DNA of 64,000 nt from Cyclobacterium plantarum (lineage in GTDB: Bacteria; Bacteroidota; Bacteroidia; Cytophagales; Cyclobacteriaceae): contig NZ_JAANYN010000004.1 in assembly GCF_011290685.1 (NCBI RefSeq), positions 248,001-312,000 of the forward strand. Reading direction: 5' to 3'. The notes beneath the pieces were generated by a model. The model was not told where the DNA came from, made no database searches, and was given only the letters and a program-made list of their open reading frames with translations. Each line of letters begins with the position of its first letter. The first letter of the stretch is position 1. Below are positions 1-9,198 of this stretch, one piece after another. Position numbers and translations under genes: made by a program.

Positions 1-88
1 GGAAAAGTGGTAACCTTGTAATTCGGGGTTTCCTGCTGATTTTCCAATTATCTTATTTTTTTCAAGTATGCTTTTATAAATAAAAGAT

Positions 89-1126
89 ATGTCAAAAGAG
101 TTTAAACCTGATAATTTTCAGGTAGGCATCATTGGTCTTGGTCTGATGGGTAGTAGTATTGCTGCCTGTATGTTGATGGCAGGGCACCCGGTGGTGGGCG
201 TGGAACTACTGTCTGATGCCCTCGAATCCGGTGCCCAGAGGGTTAGAAATCATTTCAAACTGGCAGTTGAAAAGGGCTTGATTCAGGGTAAAGCGGAGAA
301 TTATCTTAAAAACTTTTCTGTCTCAGGAGATTTAGAAGCCTTAAAAAACAGCCAGCTCGTTATTGAATCCATTAAAGAGGATAAGCAATTAAAAACGGAA
401 ATCTTTCAAAAACTGGATGGTATTGTGGGCCAAGACACGCTCATAACTACCAATACCTCAGCCATTCCGATCACAGCATTGCAACAGTTTGTCAGTAATC
501 CCGGTAGGTTTTTCGGTTTACACTGGATGGAACCTGCCTACACTACTCGTTTTCTGGAAGTGATATGTGGTGAAAATAGTGATCCGGAAAAAGCACAATT
601 TCTTTATGACCTGGGCGAGTTATGGCAAAAGGAAACGGTTTTGGTTAAAAAAGATCTTCCGGGATTTATTGCCAACAGGTTGATGTATGCCATGTATCGG
701 GAGGCCATGCACCTGGTAGACGGCGATTTTGCTACCGTGGAAGATGTGGATAGGGCATGCAGAAATGTAGCCGGATATTTTCTGCCCATGATGGGTGTTT
801 TTCGCTGGATGGACTTTACCGGTATAGGGAGTTACAGGGAAGTAATGAAAGACTTGTTCCCTACGCTAAACAATGATGCGGCTCCGGGTAAGGTGATCAA
901 TGAGATTGTAGATGCCGGAGGTAAAGGCATCTTCAACGGGCATGGATTTTATGAATATACTCCTGAGGAAAGGAAAATCTGGCAGGAACTTTATAACGAG
1001 TTTTCCTATGAAATCAGAGAGCTTACCCTGAAATATCCGGCAGATATTATCCAAAAAAAGCTGGAGGAGAAAAAGGCCTTACAAGCTTCAGGACTACCAA
1101 AAGGAAATCAGGATAAGAAAGATTAA
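89..1126 (+). CDS. 3-hydroxyacyl-CoA dehydrogenase family protein (3-hydroxybutyryl-CoA dehydrogenase-like)
   Basis: A 345-residue cytosolic oxidoreductase. It is predicted to oxidise or reduce 3-hydroxyacyl-CoA with NAD(P) in fatty-acid or butanoate metabolism. The N-terminal Rossmann fold carries the dinucleotide motif GLGLMGSS at about residues 17-24, and residues about 115-160 hold the family segment TTNTSAIPI followed by RFFGLHWMEPA. The C-terminal helical domain includes PGFIANRLMYAMYREAMHLV, typical of the 3HCDH family. The protein is somewhat longer than a bare HBD (about 280 residues) because of a charged C-terminal tail. The ATG at 89 is the first in frame. The gene converges on the miaE-like gene, and their stop codons share the bases TTAA. 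The family is certain, the substrate is not: L-gulonate or carnitine dehydrogenases share this fold. Confidence 0.85.
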   Translation: MSKEFKPDNFQVGIIGLGLMGSSIAACMLMAGHPVVGVELLSDALESGAQRVRNHFKLAVEKGLIQGKAENYLKNFSVSGDLEALKNSQLVIESIKEDKQLKTEIFQKLDGIVGQDTLITTNTSAIPITALQQFVSNPGRFFGLHWMEPAYTTRFLEVICGENSDPEKAQFLYDLGELWQKETVLVKKDLPGFIANRLMYAMYREAMHLVDGDFATVEDVDRACRNVAGYFLPMMGVFRWMDFTGIGSYREVMKDLFPTLNNDAAPGKVINEIVDAGGKGIFNGHGFYEYTPEERKIWQELYNEFSYEIRELTLKYPADIIQKKLEEKKALQASGLPKGNQDKKD

Positions 1127-1710
1127 TGTAAGGCAGGCTTGATGGGCAGGTTTCTTACTACCCCGCCTTCGAATTCCATCATTTCTTGCAAACGGTCGTA
1201 AACGATTTTTTCATCAAAATATTCCAGTGCCAGTTCTACATAAATGTTCCCATGTTTGGCTTCTGAGGTCCATAGATTTTTGTAGAATTTCTTTAAGTCT
1301 TCATCTTCCTGAGCTTCAGAGATCATTCTGAACCTTTCACAACCCCTGCATTCTACTATTGATCCCAGAAGCATGCGTGATAGAAACCTGCTTTCGGGTG
1401 TTCCCCCATGAGTTAATGGCATCAATTGCCGGATGTAGGGATCCTCTTTCATTTCTTTATTCAAGGCCACTTTTCTTTGCTGCATGAGTTCAAATACCTG
1501 TTGGAAATGCTCCAGTTCCTCTATGGCCGTCTCGATCATGTCCGGAATGATTTTTTCCCGGTCAGGGTATTTCGCGATCAATGAAGTTGCCATAGCGGAA
1601 GCTTTTCTTTCGCAATCCGCATGGTCCTGAAGAAAGGCATTAAAATCGCCCATGACGGCATCCAGCCAGGCCTGGGAGGAGGAAACGGTAAGGTCTATGG
1701 AATATTTCAT
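1123..1710 (-). CDS. miaE: tRNA-(ms2io6A)-hydroxylase-like di-iron protein (MiaE family)
   Basis: A 195-residue helical-bundle protein resembling MiaE, the non-haem di-iron monooxygenase that hydroxylates the isopentenyl group of ms2i6A37 in tRNAs. The iron ligands appear as two carboxylate/histidine patterns: EELEHFQ at about residues 66-72, and EAKHGNIYVELALE at about residues 149-162. A further glutamate lies in IVECRGCERF. Length and motif spacing fit MiaE. The gene stands alone. It overlaps the end of the upstream dehydrogenase by four bases on the opposite strand and is divergent from the glycosyltransferase. MiaE-like proteins of Bacteroidota have been studied less than the Salmonella enzyme, so the exact tRNA substrate is inferred. 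Confidence 0.82.
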   Translation of the reverse strand: MKYSIDLTVSSSQAWLDAVMGDFNAFLQDHADCERKASAMATSLIAKYPDREKIIPDMIETAIEELEHFQQVFELMQQRKVALNKEMKEDPYIRQLMPLTHGGTPESRFLSRMLLGSIVECRGCERFRMISEAQEDEDLKKFYKNLWTSEAKHGNIYVELALEYFDEKIVYDRLQEMMEFEGGVVRNLPIKPALH

Positions 1711-1744
1711 ATTGGGAAAATGGAAATTTTGCGATCAAAGAAAA

Positions 1745-1752
1745 CAAATGTA
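1745..1752 (-). promoter_or_regulatory. Possible -7 element of the miaE-like gene
   Basis: The minus strand reads TACATTTG, an exact match to the Bacteroidota -7 consensus TAnnTTTG, 35 bases upstream of the miaE-like start codon. No TTTG is present 19-21 bases further upstream, so only half of the promoter consensus is met. Confidence 0.35.
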
Positions 1753-1806
1753 GTATTTCTTTTTCATTTTTGTAGTCCCTGAACTATACCCAACCCGACA
1801 AAATCC

Positions 1807-3057
1807 ATGCAGGAAATAATCCAAACCTACACCCAGAGATTTCAGGTAAAACCACCCTTTTTCCAGGATGTACCTGCTATGGACCTGTGCCTGATAGTCG
1901 TCATACCCTCCTTTAATGAACCAGATATTCGTGATACCTTAAACTCTTTGCACCAATGTAAACGCCCGAAGGGCACCGTAGAAGTCATCATTGTAATCAA
2001 TGCTGCTGCCACGTCAAGTCAATCTGTTCTGGAGGCAAATCAAAAAACAGTAGACCAAATAGAATCCTGGAAAGACCAGCACAAGCAGGGAGTTTTACAG
2101 ATCAAAGTCATACGAGAGGAAAAGCTTGCAGCCAATAAAGCAGGAGCAGGATGGGCGAGGAAAATAGGCATGGATGAGGCCCTGAGGCGTTGGGGAATGC
2201 TGGGAAAGGATGGGCCTATTCTGTGTTTGGATGCCGACTGTGAAGTTTCTCCTGATTATTTTCAGGCTGCCCAAAGAGGTTTCAGTGATCCGGCCATCAA
2301 ATTGGCCCATTTCCAATTTGACCATCCTTATCGACTGGAAACTGACCAACAGTTACAGTTGGGAATCATTCAATATGAACTTCATCTCCGCTGTTATATT
2401 CAGGGATTGAAATGGGCCGGGTATCCCTTTGCCTGCCACACAGTGGGTTCCTGTATGGCCGTAAAAGCATCTGCTTATGCCAGGTCGGGGGGCATGAATA
2501 GGAGAAAGGCAGGAGAGGATTTTTACTTTATGCACAAGCTACTTCCTGTAAATGGGTTTACCTACTTGTCAGGTACGGTTTATCCCTCCTGTCGGATATC
2601 CGACCGGGTACCCTTTGGGACAGGCCGAGCTCAACTGGAATATTTGGCAGCTTCAAATCCGGAAAAAGTTACCTATCATCCTGATATTTATCGCTGTATG
2701 AGATCATTTTTTATTCAGGTTCCTTTATTTTATTCGCAAAAGGCCGAAGAGTTAGACCTACCCAATCCCATCCATGAGTTTTTGAAAGAAGTGAATTTTG
2801 AAAGTCAGGTTGAAGAAATAAGGAGACAATCCAGTAGTAAAGCCGCCTTTTTCAAAAGATTTTGGCAATGGATGGATGGCTTCATGGTACTCAAGCTGAC
2901 GCATTATCTCAGAGACAGGTATTTCCCCAATTTACCCGTTAAAACTGCGGGCAAAGAACTGCTATTTCTTCTTTCAGGACATCCCCAAAAAAGTGAATTA
3001 ACAGATTTACTGGAAGGCTTCAGAGCGCTGGACAGTTTTCACTTTTCCAGTGGGTAA
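1807..3057 (+). CDS. Family 2 glycosyltransferase
   Basis: A 416-residue GT-A fold protein. The N-terminal part has LCLIVVIPSFNEPDIRDTL (about residues 27-45), the nucleotide-sugar-binding start of GT2 enzymes. ILCLDADCEVSPDYF (about residues 138-152) contains the DxD-type motif that holds the divalent metal and the NDP-sugar. A charged middle section with GGMNRRKAGEDFYFMHKL matches the acceptor-side ED motif of the family. There is no signal peptide and no obvious transmembrane helix, so it acts in the cytosol or at the inner face of the membrane. The gene is monocistronic. Its last 19 bases overlap the end of the convergent lipoprotein gene. The sugar transferred cannot be told from sequence. 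Confidence 0.8.
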   Translation: MQEIIQTYTQRFQVKPPFFQDVPAMDLCLIVVIPSFNEPDIRDTLNSLHQCKRPKGTVEVIIVINAAATSSQSVLEANQKTVDQIESWKDQHKQGVLQIKVIREEKLAANKAGAGWARKIGMDEALRRWGMLGKDGPILCLDADCEVSPDYFQAAQRGFSDPAIKLAHFQFDHPYRLETDQQLQLGIIQYELHLRCYIQGLKWAGYPFACHTVGSCMAVKASAYARSGGMNRRKAGEDFYFMHKLLPVNGFTYLSGTVYPSCRISDRVPFGTGRAQLEYLAASNPEKVTYHPDIYRCMRSFFIQVPLFYSQKAEELDLPNPIHEFLKEVNFESQVEEIRRQSSSKAAFFKRFWQWMDGFMVLKLTHYLRDRYFPNLPVKTAGKELLFLLSGHPQKSELTDLLEGFRALDSFHFSSG

Positions 3058-4712
3058 ATCAGCAAGGAAACCTGCTGGTTTTCTTCCAAATCAATCTCAA
3101 GCCCTTCTAACAACTCCTTACCCGTATAGGTTTGCCTGGTTTCTCCTGAAGGGAAGTTTACCTGGTATTTTTTATCCGGGGAAATGGTAAACCATTCAGG
3201 GAATTGATTGATTCTGGGATAGTCCAAAGGCAATCGGAAAATCTCTTGGTGTCTGGGTACATCAAAATTGATTTTACCTTTCCAGGGTTCCTCAGTTAAC
3301 AGGGTAATAAGTAACCCATTTTCTTTTGGAATGGCACCCATATATAATTGCCTGGACCATGGCCTGGCGGTCAGGCCCTGGCTTTTCCAGAGACAATACA
3401 TCAGCGTGGTCCTGGCAAAGTTCCCATCTCCATGCCAACCCTCAATGATTCCATTTCCCTGATATGCTGTGGTCCCACTTCTGTGAGCAGAATCCTGGAG
3501 GGACCACATGTGTTGGGTTTGGGTATCGATCCAATTGGCAGTTGCACTGCTTTTTTCCCGATTATATAGGTTGAGGGCAGATTCAATAGCATCTGCATAT
3601 CCATCCGCACTGCCTCTTTCCCAATCATAATATTCGTATTGATCCAAATTGGCCAATGCTGTCAAAACTGCATTTCTGTAAGCCTCATGTTGGTCCAACA
3701 AATAAACCCCATAATAGGCATTGAGGGTATATCCAAAGGTATCTGCAATACCTTCATCCAGGATTTCTCCGGTTTGGGGGTTTACTTGATTATAAAAAAG
3801 GCCGTGGCCATTGGTGCCTACTTCCAATATGCGATCCAACATACGGTATATGGCATCCTGATAAGCTGATTTCTTATCTTTTGCAGCAAAAGCAGTAGTA
3901 ATGTACAATTCACATAAACCTGAAACAATCTCGCATCCATGATCCCGGAGGCGTAACACTTCAAAGTCATCTGTAGGGTGCTGCTCACCCAGCAAATAAT
4001 AATCACCAAGACGGATGGCCCAATCAAGGTATTTTTTTTCTCCAGTCATCCAGTAGACCCGGGAAAGAACCTGTAACAATTCCCCGTTTACTTCCACATT
4101 CAAGGAGGGGAGTAACCCATATGGTGATTCATATTCGGCATGCTTCCAAATGTCATCCACCAGCTCGATCATCCTTTCTGACCAGGCCGTTTGCCCAATG
4201 TATTCTGTCAGAGGCAATAATCCGTCTTTTACATATTCTGATGCCCCAAATATGATTTCATCTTTGTTCAGGATTTCTTGTTCAAATCCTTGTTTTGAAA
4301 AAGAGTAAGTGTCGGGTAGCTGGTCCAGTCTATTGGTTAGATTTTTTTCCTTTTCAAGGATTAGCATCATTTTACCCTGGTACAGGTTGCTGTCCAAAAT
4401 GGCTGCTGTCAATACCATAAATGGATAATTGTCTGCCGCTGCATCTTTAGCATTCCAAATGTCTTTGCTATCACCCAGGTTCCGGGGTATAAGACCGGTT
4501 TCAGGATCAGCATGTTTGAGCCAATCATCAACAAATTTCAAGGAACGGCTATACCCTTCATGTGCCAGATATCCATTCTCCATGGCCTGAGACACTTCTT
4601 CTTCTGTAGGGGAAGGAATTTTCTCTTTACAAGCACTCATACACATACCTACAGCAAGGATGATGAGGAATAACAATTGATGGAGTGAAGTTGAATCTAA
4701 ATCATTTTTCAT
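3039..4712 (-). CDS. Secreted lipoprotein of unknown function, possible (alpha/alpha)6-barrel carbohydrate enzyme
   Basis: A 557-residue protein with a lipoprotein signal peptide. A hydrophobic stretch (residues about 13-24) is followed by the lipobox MSAC, with the lipidated Cys near residue 28. The mature part is rich in repeated helical segments with aromatic and acidic residues, such as WNAKDAAADNYPFMVLTAAI and GIIEGWHGDGNFARTTLMYC. This pattern is seen in six-hairpin glycosidases and polysaccharide lyases, followed by a short beta-rich C-terminus. I cannot place it in a named family or point to catalytic residues. It lies 8 bases downstream of another secreted protein gene, so the two are almost certainly co-transcribed. 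It overlaps the convergent glycosyltransferase gene by 19 bases. Confidence 0.6.
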   Translation of the reverse strand: MKNDLDSTSLHQLLFLIILAVGMCMSACKEKIPSPTEEEVSQAMENGYLAHEGYSRSLKFVDDWLKHADPETGLIPRNLGDSKDIWNAKDAAADNYPFMVLTAAILDSNLYQGKMMLILEKEKNLTNRLDQLPDTYSFSKQGFEQEILNKDEIIFGASEYVKDGLLPLTEYIGQTAWSERMIELVDDIWKHAEYESPYGLLPSLNVEVNGELLQVLSRVYWMTGEKKYLDWAIRLGDYYLLGEQHPTDDFEVLRLRDHGCEIVSGLCELYITTAFAAKDKKSAYQDAIYRMLDRILEVGTNGHGLFYNQVNPQTGEILDEGIADTFGYTLNAYYGVYLLDQHEAYRNAVLTALANLDQYEYYDWERGSADGYADAIESALNLYNREKSSATANWIDTQTQHMWSLQDSAHRSGTTAYQGNGIIEGWHGDGNFARTTLMYCLWKSQGLTARPWSRQLYMGAIPKENGLLITLLTEEPWKGKINFDVPRHQEIFRLPLDYPRINQFPEWFTISPDKKYQVNFPSGETRQTYTGKELLEGLEIDLEENQQVSLLIYPLEK

Positions 4713-4720
4713 TTTATGGG

Positions 4721-6691
4721 CTATTGAAGGACCAAACCTTCTTCAAAGGAGGCCCTGATAATTTGATGTGGAGACGTTTGGCTTACAAAATAGGTGCCCG
4801 TGAAATCTTCTTCATAGCTTTCGGCAAATAAAGGGTTGTTCAAGCCATTGAATTGAACTTTAAGTTTATATGCCGCCTGGCCCTGGTAGGTCAGGCTTTC
4901 CTGAACCTCAACGGAGGCATGTATGTAAACAGGTTTGATAAGAAGCCTTTCCTGATTTGAATCCTGTCCAATATTCAGTACCATTTTAGGGCTTACATCA
5001 AAAAAAGCCATATCAGTTTTATACCCATCTTCCAGGGGAAGTTGGCTCAGCGTACCATAAAATTGATAAATATCAAACAAGCCTGAATTGGGTACCATTG
5101 ATTTTTGCAGTCCCTGTGATTCATTTGAGGCAGTAATGGCGATGCTGTCGTCTTCATAGGCTATTGATATGGCTGTGTTATGGAAATCAAAAGACCTGGA
5201 TTCCGGAAATTCATTTTCGTTTTTCAGAATTAATTCAACAGGAAGTAATTCCAGCCCCTCAGTATTCATAGAAGGGCTAAAATCTCCAGATCCTGAAGAA
5301 AGGGCATATTTTTCCGCCTCCCGAAAACCACTAATGGTAGAGACTAAAAATGGCTCAAAATTGTCTGAGATCTTTGCCTCTGTTTTTAGATTGTTGTTTT
5401 CAAATAATTGTAAAATCCCGGTCTTGAGTTTTACCGTATCGCTGGTTTCATCAAAAGATTTAAATATTTCCATAAAACCAGCATTTATTTGCTCTACTTG
5501 CTTGTAGGTGAGTCTCTCTGCAAATGCTGGCTGTTCATCAAGATTTCCGGGAGGTTTATACCTGACAGCGATCTTTTTCAAACCGCCACTCCCGTTTTCT
5601 TCCTGAAAATCAATATTCCAAATGGGTAAGTTTTCGAATGAAAAAGTAAAGTTTTTTTCCCAGGGTACTTGACCCAATGACACAGGTAAACTCAAATTCA
5701 CCAATTGTTCAAAAGTTGGTGAATTACCTTCAAAAGCATTATTCGTCAAAGGTAAAAGGGTAGGGGAGGGTTTGGGATCAATCAATATTGACTGGCTATG
5801 GTAGTTTGCGACCGGAATCAATTCATCGAGATTCAATAAATCCATGTCAAATGGGTTGATATTAAAAAATGATTTGGTTACCAGGTTTTCCGGTTTTAAT
5901 GCATATTTGTTAATGGTCAGGTTTTCCTCAGGCATTCCGTCAATTTTATAAATATAAAAAACATCCTGCCGGTTGTCCCCCTCATTGACAGTAAATATTC
6001 CAGGTTGTCCCCGATAATCAGGAATTATAAATTCGAAACTTTGGTTCAAGACAGTACCTTCAGCCAATCCGGAACCTTTTAAAACTTTGGAGGTGGGTAT
6101 ATAACTAATTTCTCCTGATGAAATAGGAATGGCTCCATCTCTGGTGAAAATTTGACCGTCAAGATCATTTATCAATGGCATTGGAATATCCTGCTGATCG
6201 ATATTCAAGTGAATTACCAGTTGTATTCCTGAAGTTTGAGCAAAGGAAATATTTCCCTTCACACTTACTTTATTATTAGTTGTTTCGTAAGTGAACCCTT
6301 CATTTGATTCCGCAGAGGAAAAGTTTCCGTCTTTCAATAAAGGAATACAAGGGGTAGGGTAAAAACTTTTCCTGTCAATGGTTCCTGCCCAGTTTTCATC
6401 GGAATTCAACGGTTTTTTAAGCACCAATTCATTCCAACGGATGATGGGGGTTGATAGCGATGTCAATATATCCGGTAATAAAATATATATCCGCTCTTTT
6501 CCCCCTGGAAAAACCCTGACTTGATTAAGAGGAATCTTAACTGTTTTTTCAGGAGAAATTATTTCCACATAGTTGGCAGGCATACCACTGGTAATGAACG
6601 ACTCCGGGCATGGCTGTGTATTACCGGCAGCATATAGCATTAAATGAAATACCAAAGTAAGCGTTAAGGTTAATGCGTATTTTTCAGGCAT
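4721..6691 (-). CDS. Secreted protein of unknown function
   Basis: A 656-residue protein with an N-terminal signal peptide (hydrophobic residues about 6-22, possible cleavage after AAG). The remainder looks beta-rich, with alternating hydrophobic residues and many Asn, Ser and Pro, and no internal transmembrane helix. I recognise no catalytic motif or named domain. A conserved-looking central block, EKNFTFSFENLPIWNIDF, and a C-terminal region about soluble-domain length end without a T9SS sorting signal. It is the first gene of a two-gene unit with the lipoprotein 8 bases downstream, so the two may act together at the cell envelope. The ATG at 6691 is supported because the signal peptide follows at once. 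Confidence 0.55.
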   Translation of the reverse strand: MPEKYALTLTLTLVFHLMLYAAGNTQPCPESFITSGMPANYVEIISPEKTVKIPLNQVRVFPGGKERIYILLPDILTSLSTPIIRWNELVLKKPLNSDENWAGTIDRKSFYPTPCIPLLKDGNFSSAESNEGFTYETTNNKVSVKGNISFAQTSGIQLVIHLNIDQQDIPMPLINDLDGQIFTRDGAIPISSGEISYIPTSKVLKGSGLAEGTVLNQSFEFIIPDYRGQPGIFTVNEGDNRQDVFYIYKIDGMPEENLTINKYALKPENLVTKSFFNINPFDMDLLNLDELIPVANYHSQSILIDPKPSPTLLPLTNNAFEGNSPTFEQLVNLSLPVSLGQVPWEKNFTFSFENLPIWNIDFQEENGSGGLKKIAVRYKPPGNLDEQPAFAERLTYKQVEQINAGFMEIFKSFDETSDTVKLKTGILQLFENNNLKTEAKISDNFEPFLVSTISGFREAEKYALSSGSGDFSPSMNTEGLELLPVELILKNENEFPESRSFDFHNTAISIAYEDDSIAITASNESQGLQKSMVPNSGLFDIYQFYGTLSQLPLEDGYKTDMAFFDVSPKMVLNIGQDSNQERLLIKPVYIHASVEVQESLTYQGQAAYKLKVQFNGLNNPLFAESYEEDFTGTYFVSQTSPHQIIRASFEEGLVLQ

Positions 6692-6946
6692 AACTATCTG
6701 TTTTATTTAAACCACCATCCAAAACACCTTAATTTAGCATAATTTGATCAAATAAAAAATCATTGGGGATTTGGTCCAAAAAGGGTTAAAAACAAATTCT
6801 TCTTAAGGATTCTCTTCCATCAATTATTTTAGGTGATTTTTATTGGTGCAGCCACAAATTGACACATACTTTTTCACTTTTATTGCATCCAAAATGGAAA
6901 ATCCTTAGTATTATCTGTTTTATGAAAAAGAAATGAAGACTTCCCA

Positions 6947-6970
6947 AAACCCAGGAATCACCATGGGTTT
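6947..6970 (-). terminator. Weak hairpin after the glmS-DUF4954 operon
   Basis: AAACCCA (6947-6953) and TGGGTTT (6964-6970) form a perfect 7-bp stem with a 10-base loop just past the DUF4954 stop codon. The T-run on the minus strand is short, so termination is possible but not assured. Confidence 0.35.
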
Positions 6971-6976
6971 ATTAGT

Positions 6977-9178
6977 TTATAGAGAGGTCAGCCAGGTGTC
7001 AATGTGTTCATTAAAAGTGTGGCAGTCTTCCCGGTCAGCGGCGATGAAACTATTGTCATCAAGAGCTCCCAATACTATATCTCTTTCCTCAAGATCATTG
7101 TAGACCATGTTTCTGAATTTGTTGTCATAGTCCTTTTTTCTGGATACCAGGGTTTGTTCAGACAGCCAAGACCTAAAGGATTTAGCTGAAACGAGTAATT
7201 TTTTCAGGTGATCAATGGTAAAATCTTTGGATCCATCATAATTAAGAAACAATGAAAAGGCATGTAGGGTCTTTAGTTTCCCATATTCCTGTCCCAGTTT
7301 TTGATAGGATTTGTGCAATTTTGACCAGCTGCTGATTTCTCCTTTCTTTATTGCGGACACAAGTTTATCCAGATCGGTTTGCTGGATCATTTGTCCACCC
7401 ATGTTTACCCATGTTTCGGGAGCTCTGCTTTTGGATAATAAAGCCAAAATATCGCTGAAATTTGGGTATTGCCCTTGGTTCCTGTATTCAAGCAGGCAAT
7501 GGACGGGATAATATTGAAGCAGTTTGCTGTAGATCCTATAGGCACTCGTTACTTTGATAATCCGCACCTTTCTGCTGCTGTTTTCCCATCCCTTGGCAAA
7601 AATATTTAGCCGATCAACCACTGGATCTTCCGTGATCAATAATTCTCTTCCTTTTTTTCGAATCGATTCATTGGTAGGCGCTTTATCTGGTGGATATTGC
7701 CTGAAATAAGATTGCCCGCACAAATCCTCAAGTATAGAAATACCAAGTAGCACTTCCATCATGCTGTCGGGGCCTAAAAAATGAAACTCCAATTTTTGTA
7801 TTTGGTCGATCCGCTTGTCCCGATCTTTGTATTTCCATGCGTTTCTTGCCAGCGCATACATGTTATATTGAAACCAGTAGGCAGGCATTACAATCAATTC
7901 ATCCCTGTGCACATCATTGCTCATCAGTGAAAATGGCAGGGGAATGTCCATTTCTGCCGGGTAATCTCCCTTGGTGATCAGATTGAAAGTCGCAAATCGC
8001 GAATTGTGCTTCAGGCTGACACACAATCCCGGCCAAAATCCTCTTCCTGCGATAAGTTCCCCATCAGCTCCTCTGGAGTTATGGTTAGAACCCACTGTCG
8101 CCCCCGCAGCCATGTTGCTTTGGCCCTGAATCAATGCCGCACAAAGGAAGGAATTATTGTGGTGTTGCTCATGGGCCGGAAAAATCAGCGAATTCAATAC
8201 TTCACAACAGGAAATGGTGGCATTGGAGCCCAGGTAACTGTTGATCAAACGAGCGCCGTACTTCAATTGAGAGTGGGAGGCCATTAAAAACCTGACGGCC
8301 TTAACACCATAAAAGACCGTGCAGCCTTCGCTGACAATACCGTTTACCAATTCGCAGCCCTCGCCAATTTGGGTACCAGAATCGGGAGTGGAGTGGATGG
8401 TCAGGTTTTTCAGTTTGTTGGCTCCTTTGATATAGGCATCAGAACCAATCCACACATCTTTGATAATCAGTGTGTTTTTGATAATACAGCGGTCTCCCAC
8501 TTTTCCATAATACCCCCTTTTATGGTCAAAGGCTTTTTGGGTAAAGGCAAGAAATTGATTTTGCAATTCCAAGTCTGCACGGTACCTGGACCAAAGCCAG
8601 GCATCCCCAGGCAACATTCCACTGAAGGGGGCCACTCTTCTGCCTCCGTTTTCATTACAAAGCTCCAGCCATATCCTGACATCTTCTGATTCACCCTCCT
8701 TTACGATACCATTACCAAATTTGGCATGGCTTGTTGTTGCCATTTCATTGACATTCACCAAAACCACTTCATTGCCGAGGATATAATGCGAAAGGTAGCG
8801 GACATTATCAATGACAACATTATCCCCGATATCACAGCTGATGATATTGCTGTTGTAAATACCAACTGGCATCCGGAGGTTATGGTATTCCAGGAAACAT
8901 GGTTCCAATTTCCCAATTCGGACAAGGCCAAAGAATTTACAATTCTTTACCAGATCGGGGTTAAATGCATCAGCAACCAGAATTTTGTTCCAATCATCCG
9001 ATTGGTTTCGGTTTCGGACCAGTAATTCAATTTCCTGGGCGTTGAGGTTTCTAAAGTTGGTTTCTGATCTGTTTTGCCTGTTTCTTAAATAGTATTCGTC
9101 TTTTCCTTTCGGTAAGAATCGTTGATCAATAAACTGATAGCCTAAGGCGGATAGGGGATGCCGGGTAATTTTATTCAT
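6977..9178 (-). CDS. DUF4954 family protein, left-handed beta-helix
   Basis: A 733-residue cytosolic protein matching the DUF4954 family of Bacteroidota and spirochaetes. The N-terminal half (about residues 70-390) contains hexapeptide-like turns (GDNVVIDNV, GDRCIIKNTLIIKDVWIGSD, GSNATISCCEVLNSLIFPAH) expected to fold as a left-handed beta-helix, as in the acyltransferase half of GlmU. The C-terminal half is helical and lacks known catalytic motifs. It starts 20 bases after the glmS stop on the same strand, so the two form an operon. Its role is probably linked to amino-sugar or nucleotide-sugar metabolism, but no reaction has been assigned to the family that I know of. It is full length, with no frameshift. 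Confidence 0.82.
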   Translation of the reverse strand: MNKITRHPLSALGYQFIDQRFLPKGKDEYYLRNRQNRSETNFRNLNAQEIELLVRNRNQSDDWNKILVADAFNPDLVKNCKFFGLVRIGKLEPCFLEYHNLRMPVGIYNSNIISCDIGDNVVIDNVRYLSHYILGNEVVLVNVNEMATTSHAKFGNGIVKEGESEDVRIWLELCNENGGRRVAPFSGMLPGDAWLWSRYRADLELQNQFLAFTQKAFDHKRGYYGKVGDRCIIKNTLIIKDVWIGSDAYIKGANKLKNLTIHSTPDSGTQIGEGCELVNGIVSEGCTVFYGVKAVRFLMASHSQLKYGARLINSYLGSNATISCCEVLNSLIFPAHEQHHNNSFLCAALIQGQSNMAAGATVGSNHNSRGADGELIAGRGFWPGLCVSLKHNSRFATFNLITKGDYPAEMDIPLPFSLMSNDVHRDELIVMPAYWFQYNMYALARNAWKYKDRDKRIDQIQKLEFHFLGPDSMMEVLLGISILEDLCGQSYFRQYPPDKAPTNESIRKKGRELLITEDPVVDRLNIFAKGWENSSRKVRIIKVTSAYRIYSKLLQYYPVHCLLEYRNQGQYPNFSDILALLSKSRAPETWVNMGGQMIQQTDLDKLVSAIKKGEISSWSKLHKSYQKLGQEYGKLKTLHAFSLFLNYDGSKDFTIDHLKKLLVSAKSFRSWLSEQTLVSRKKDYDNKFRNMVYNDLEERDIVLGALDDNSFIAADREDCHTFNEHIDTWLTSL

Positions 9179-9198
9179 GGCTGCATTTCCGATTTAAG

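Noticed and set aside
5169-5507. 112-codon open frame opposite the secreted 656-residue gene
   Set aside because: A shadow frame without signal or domain; the minus-strand gene has a signal peptide and runs through.
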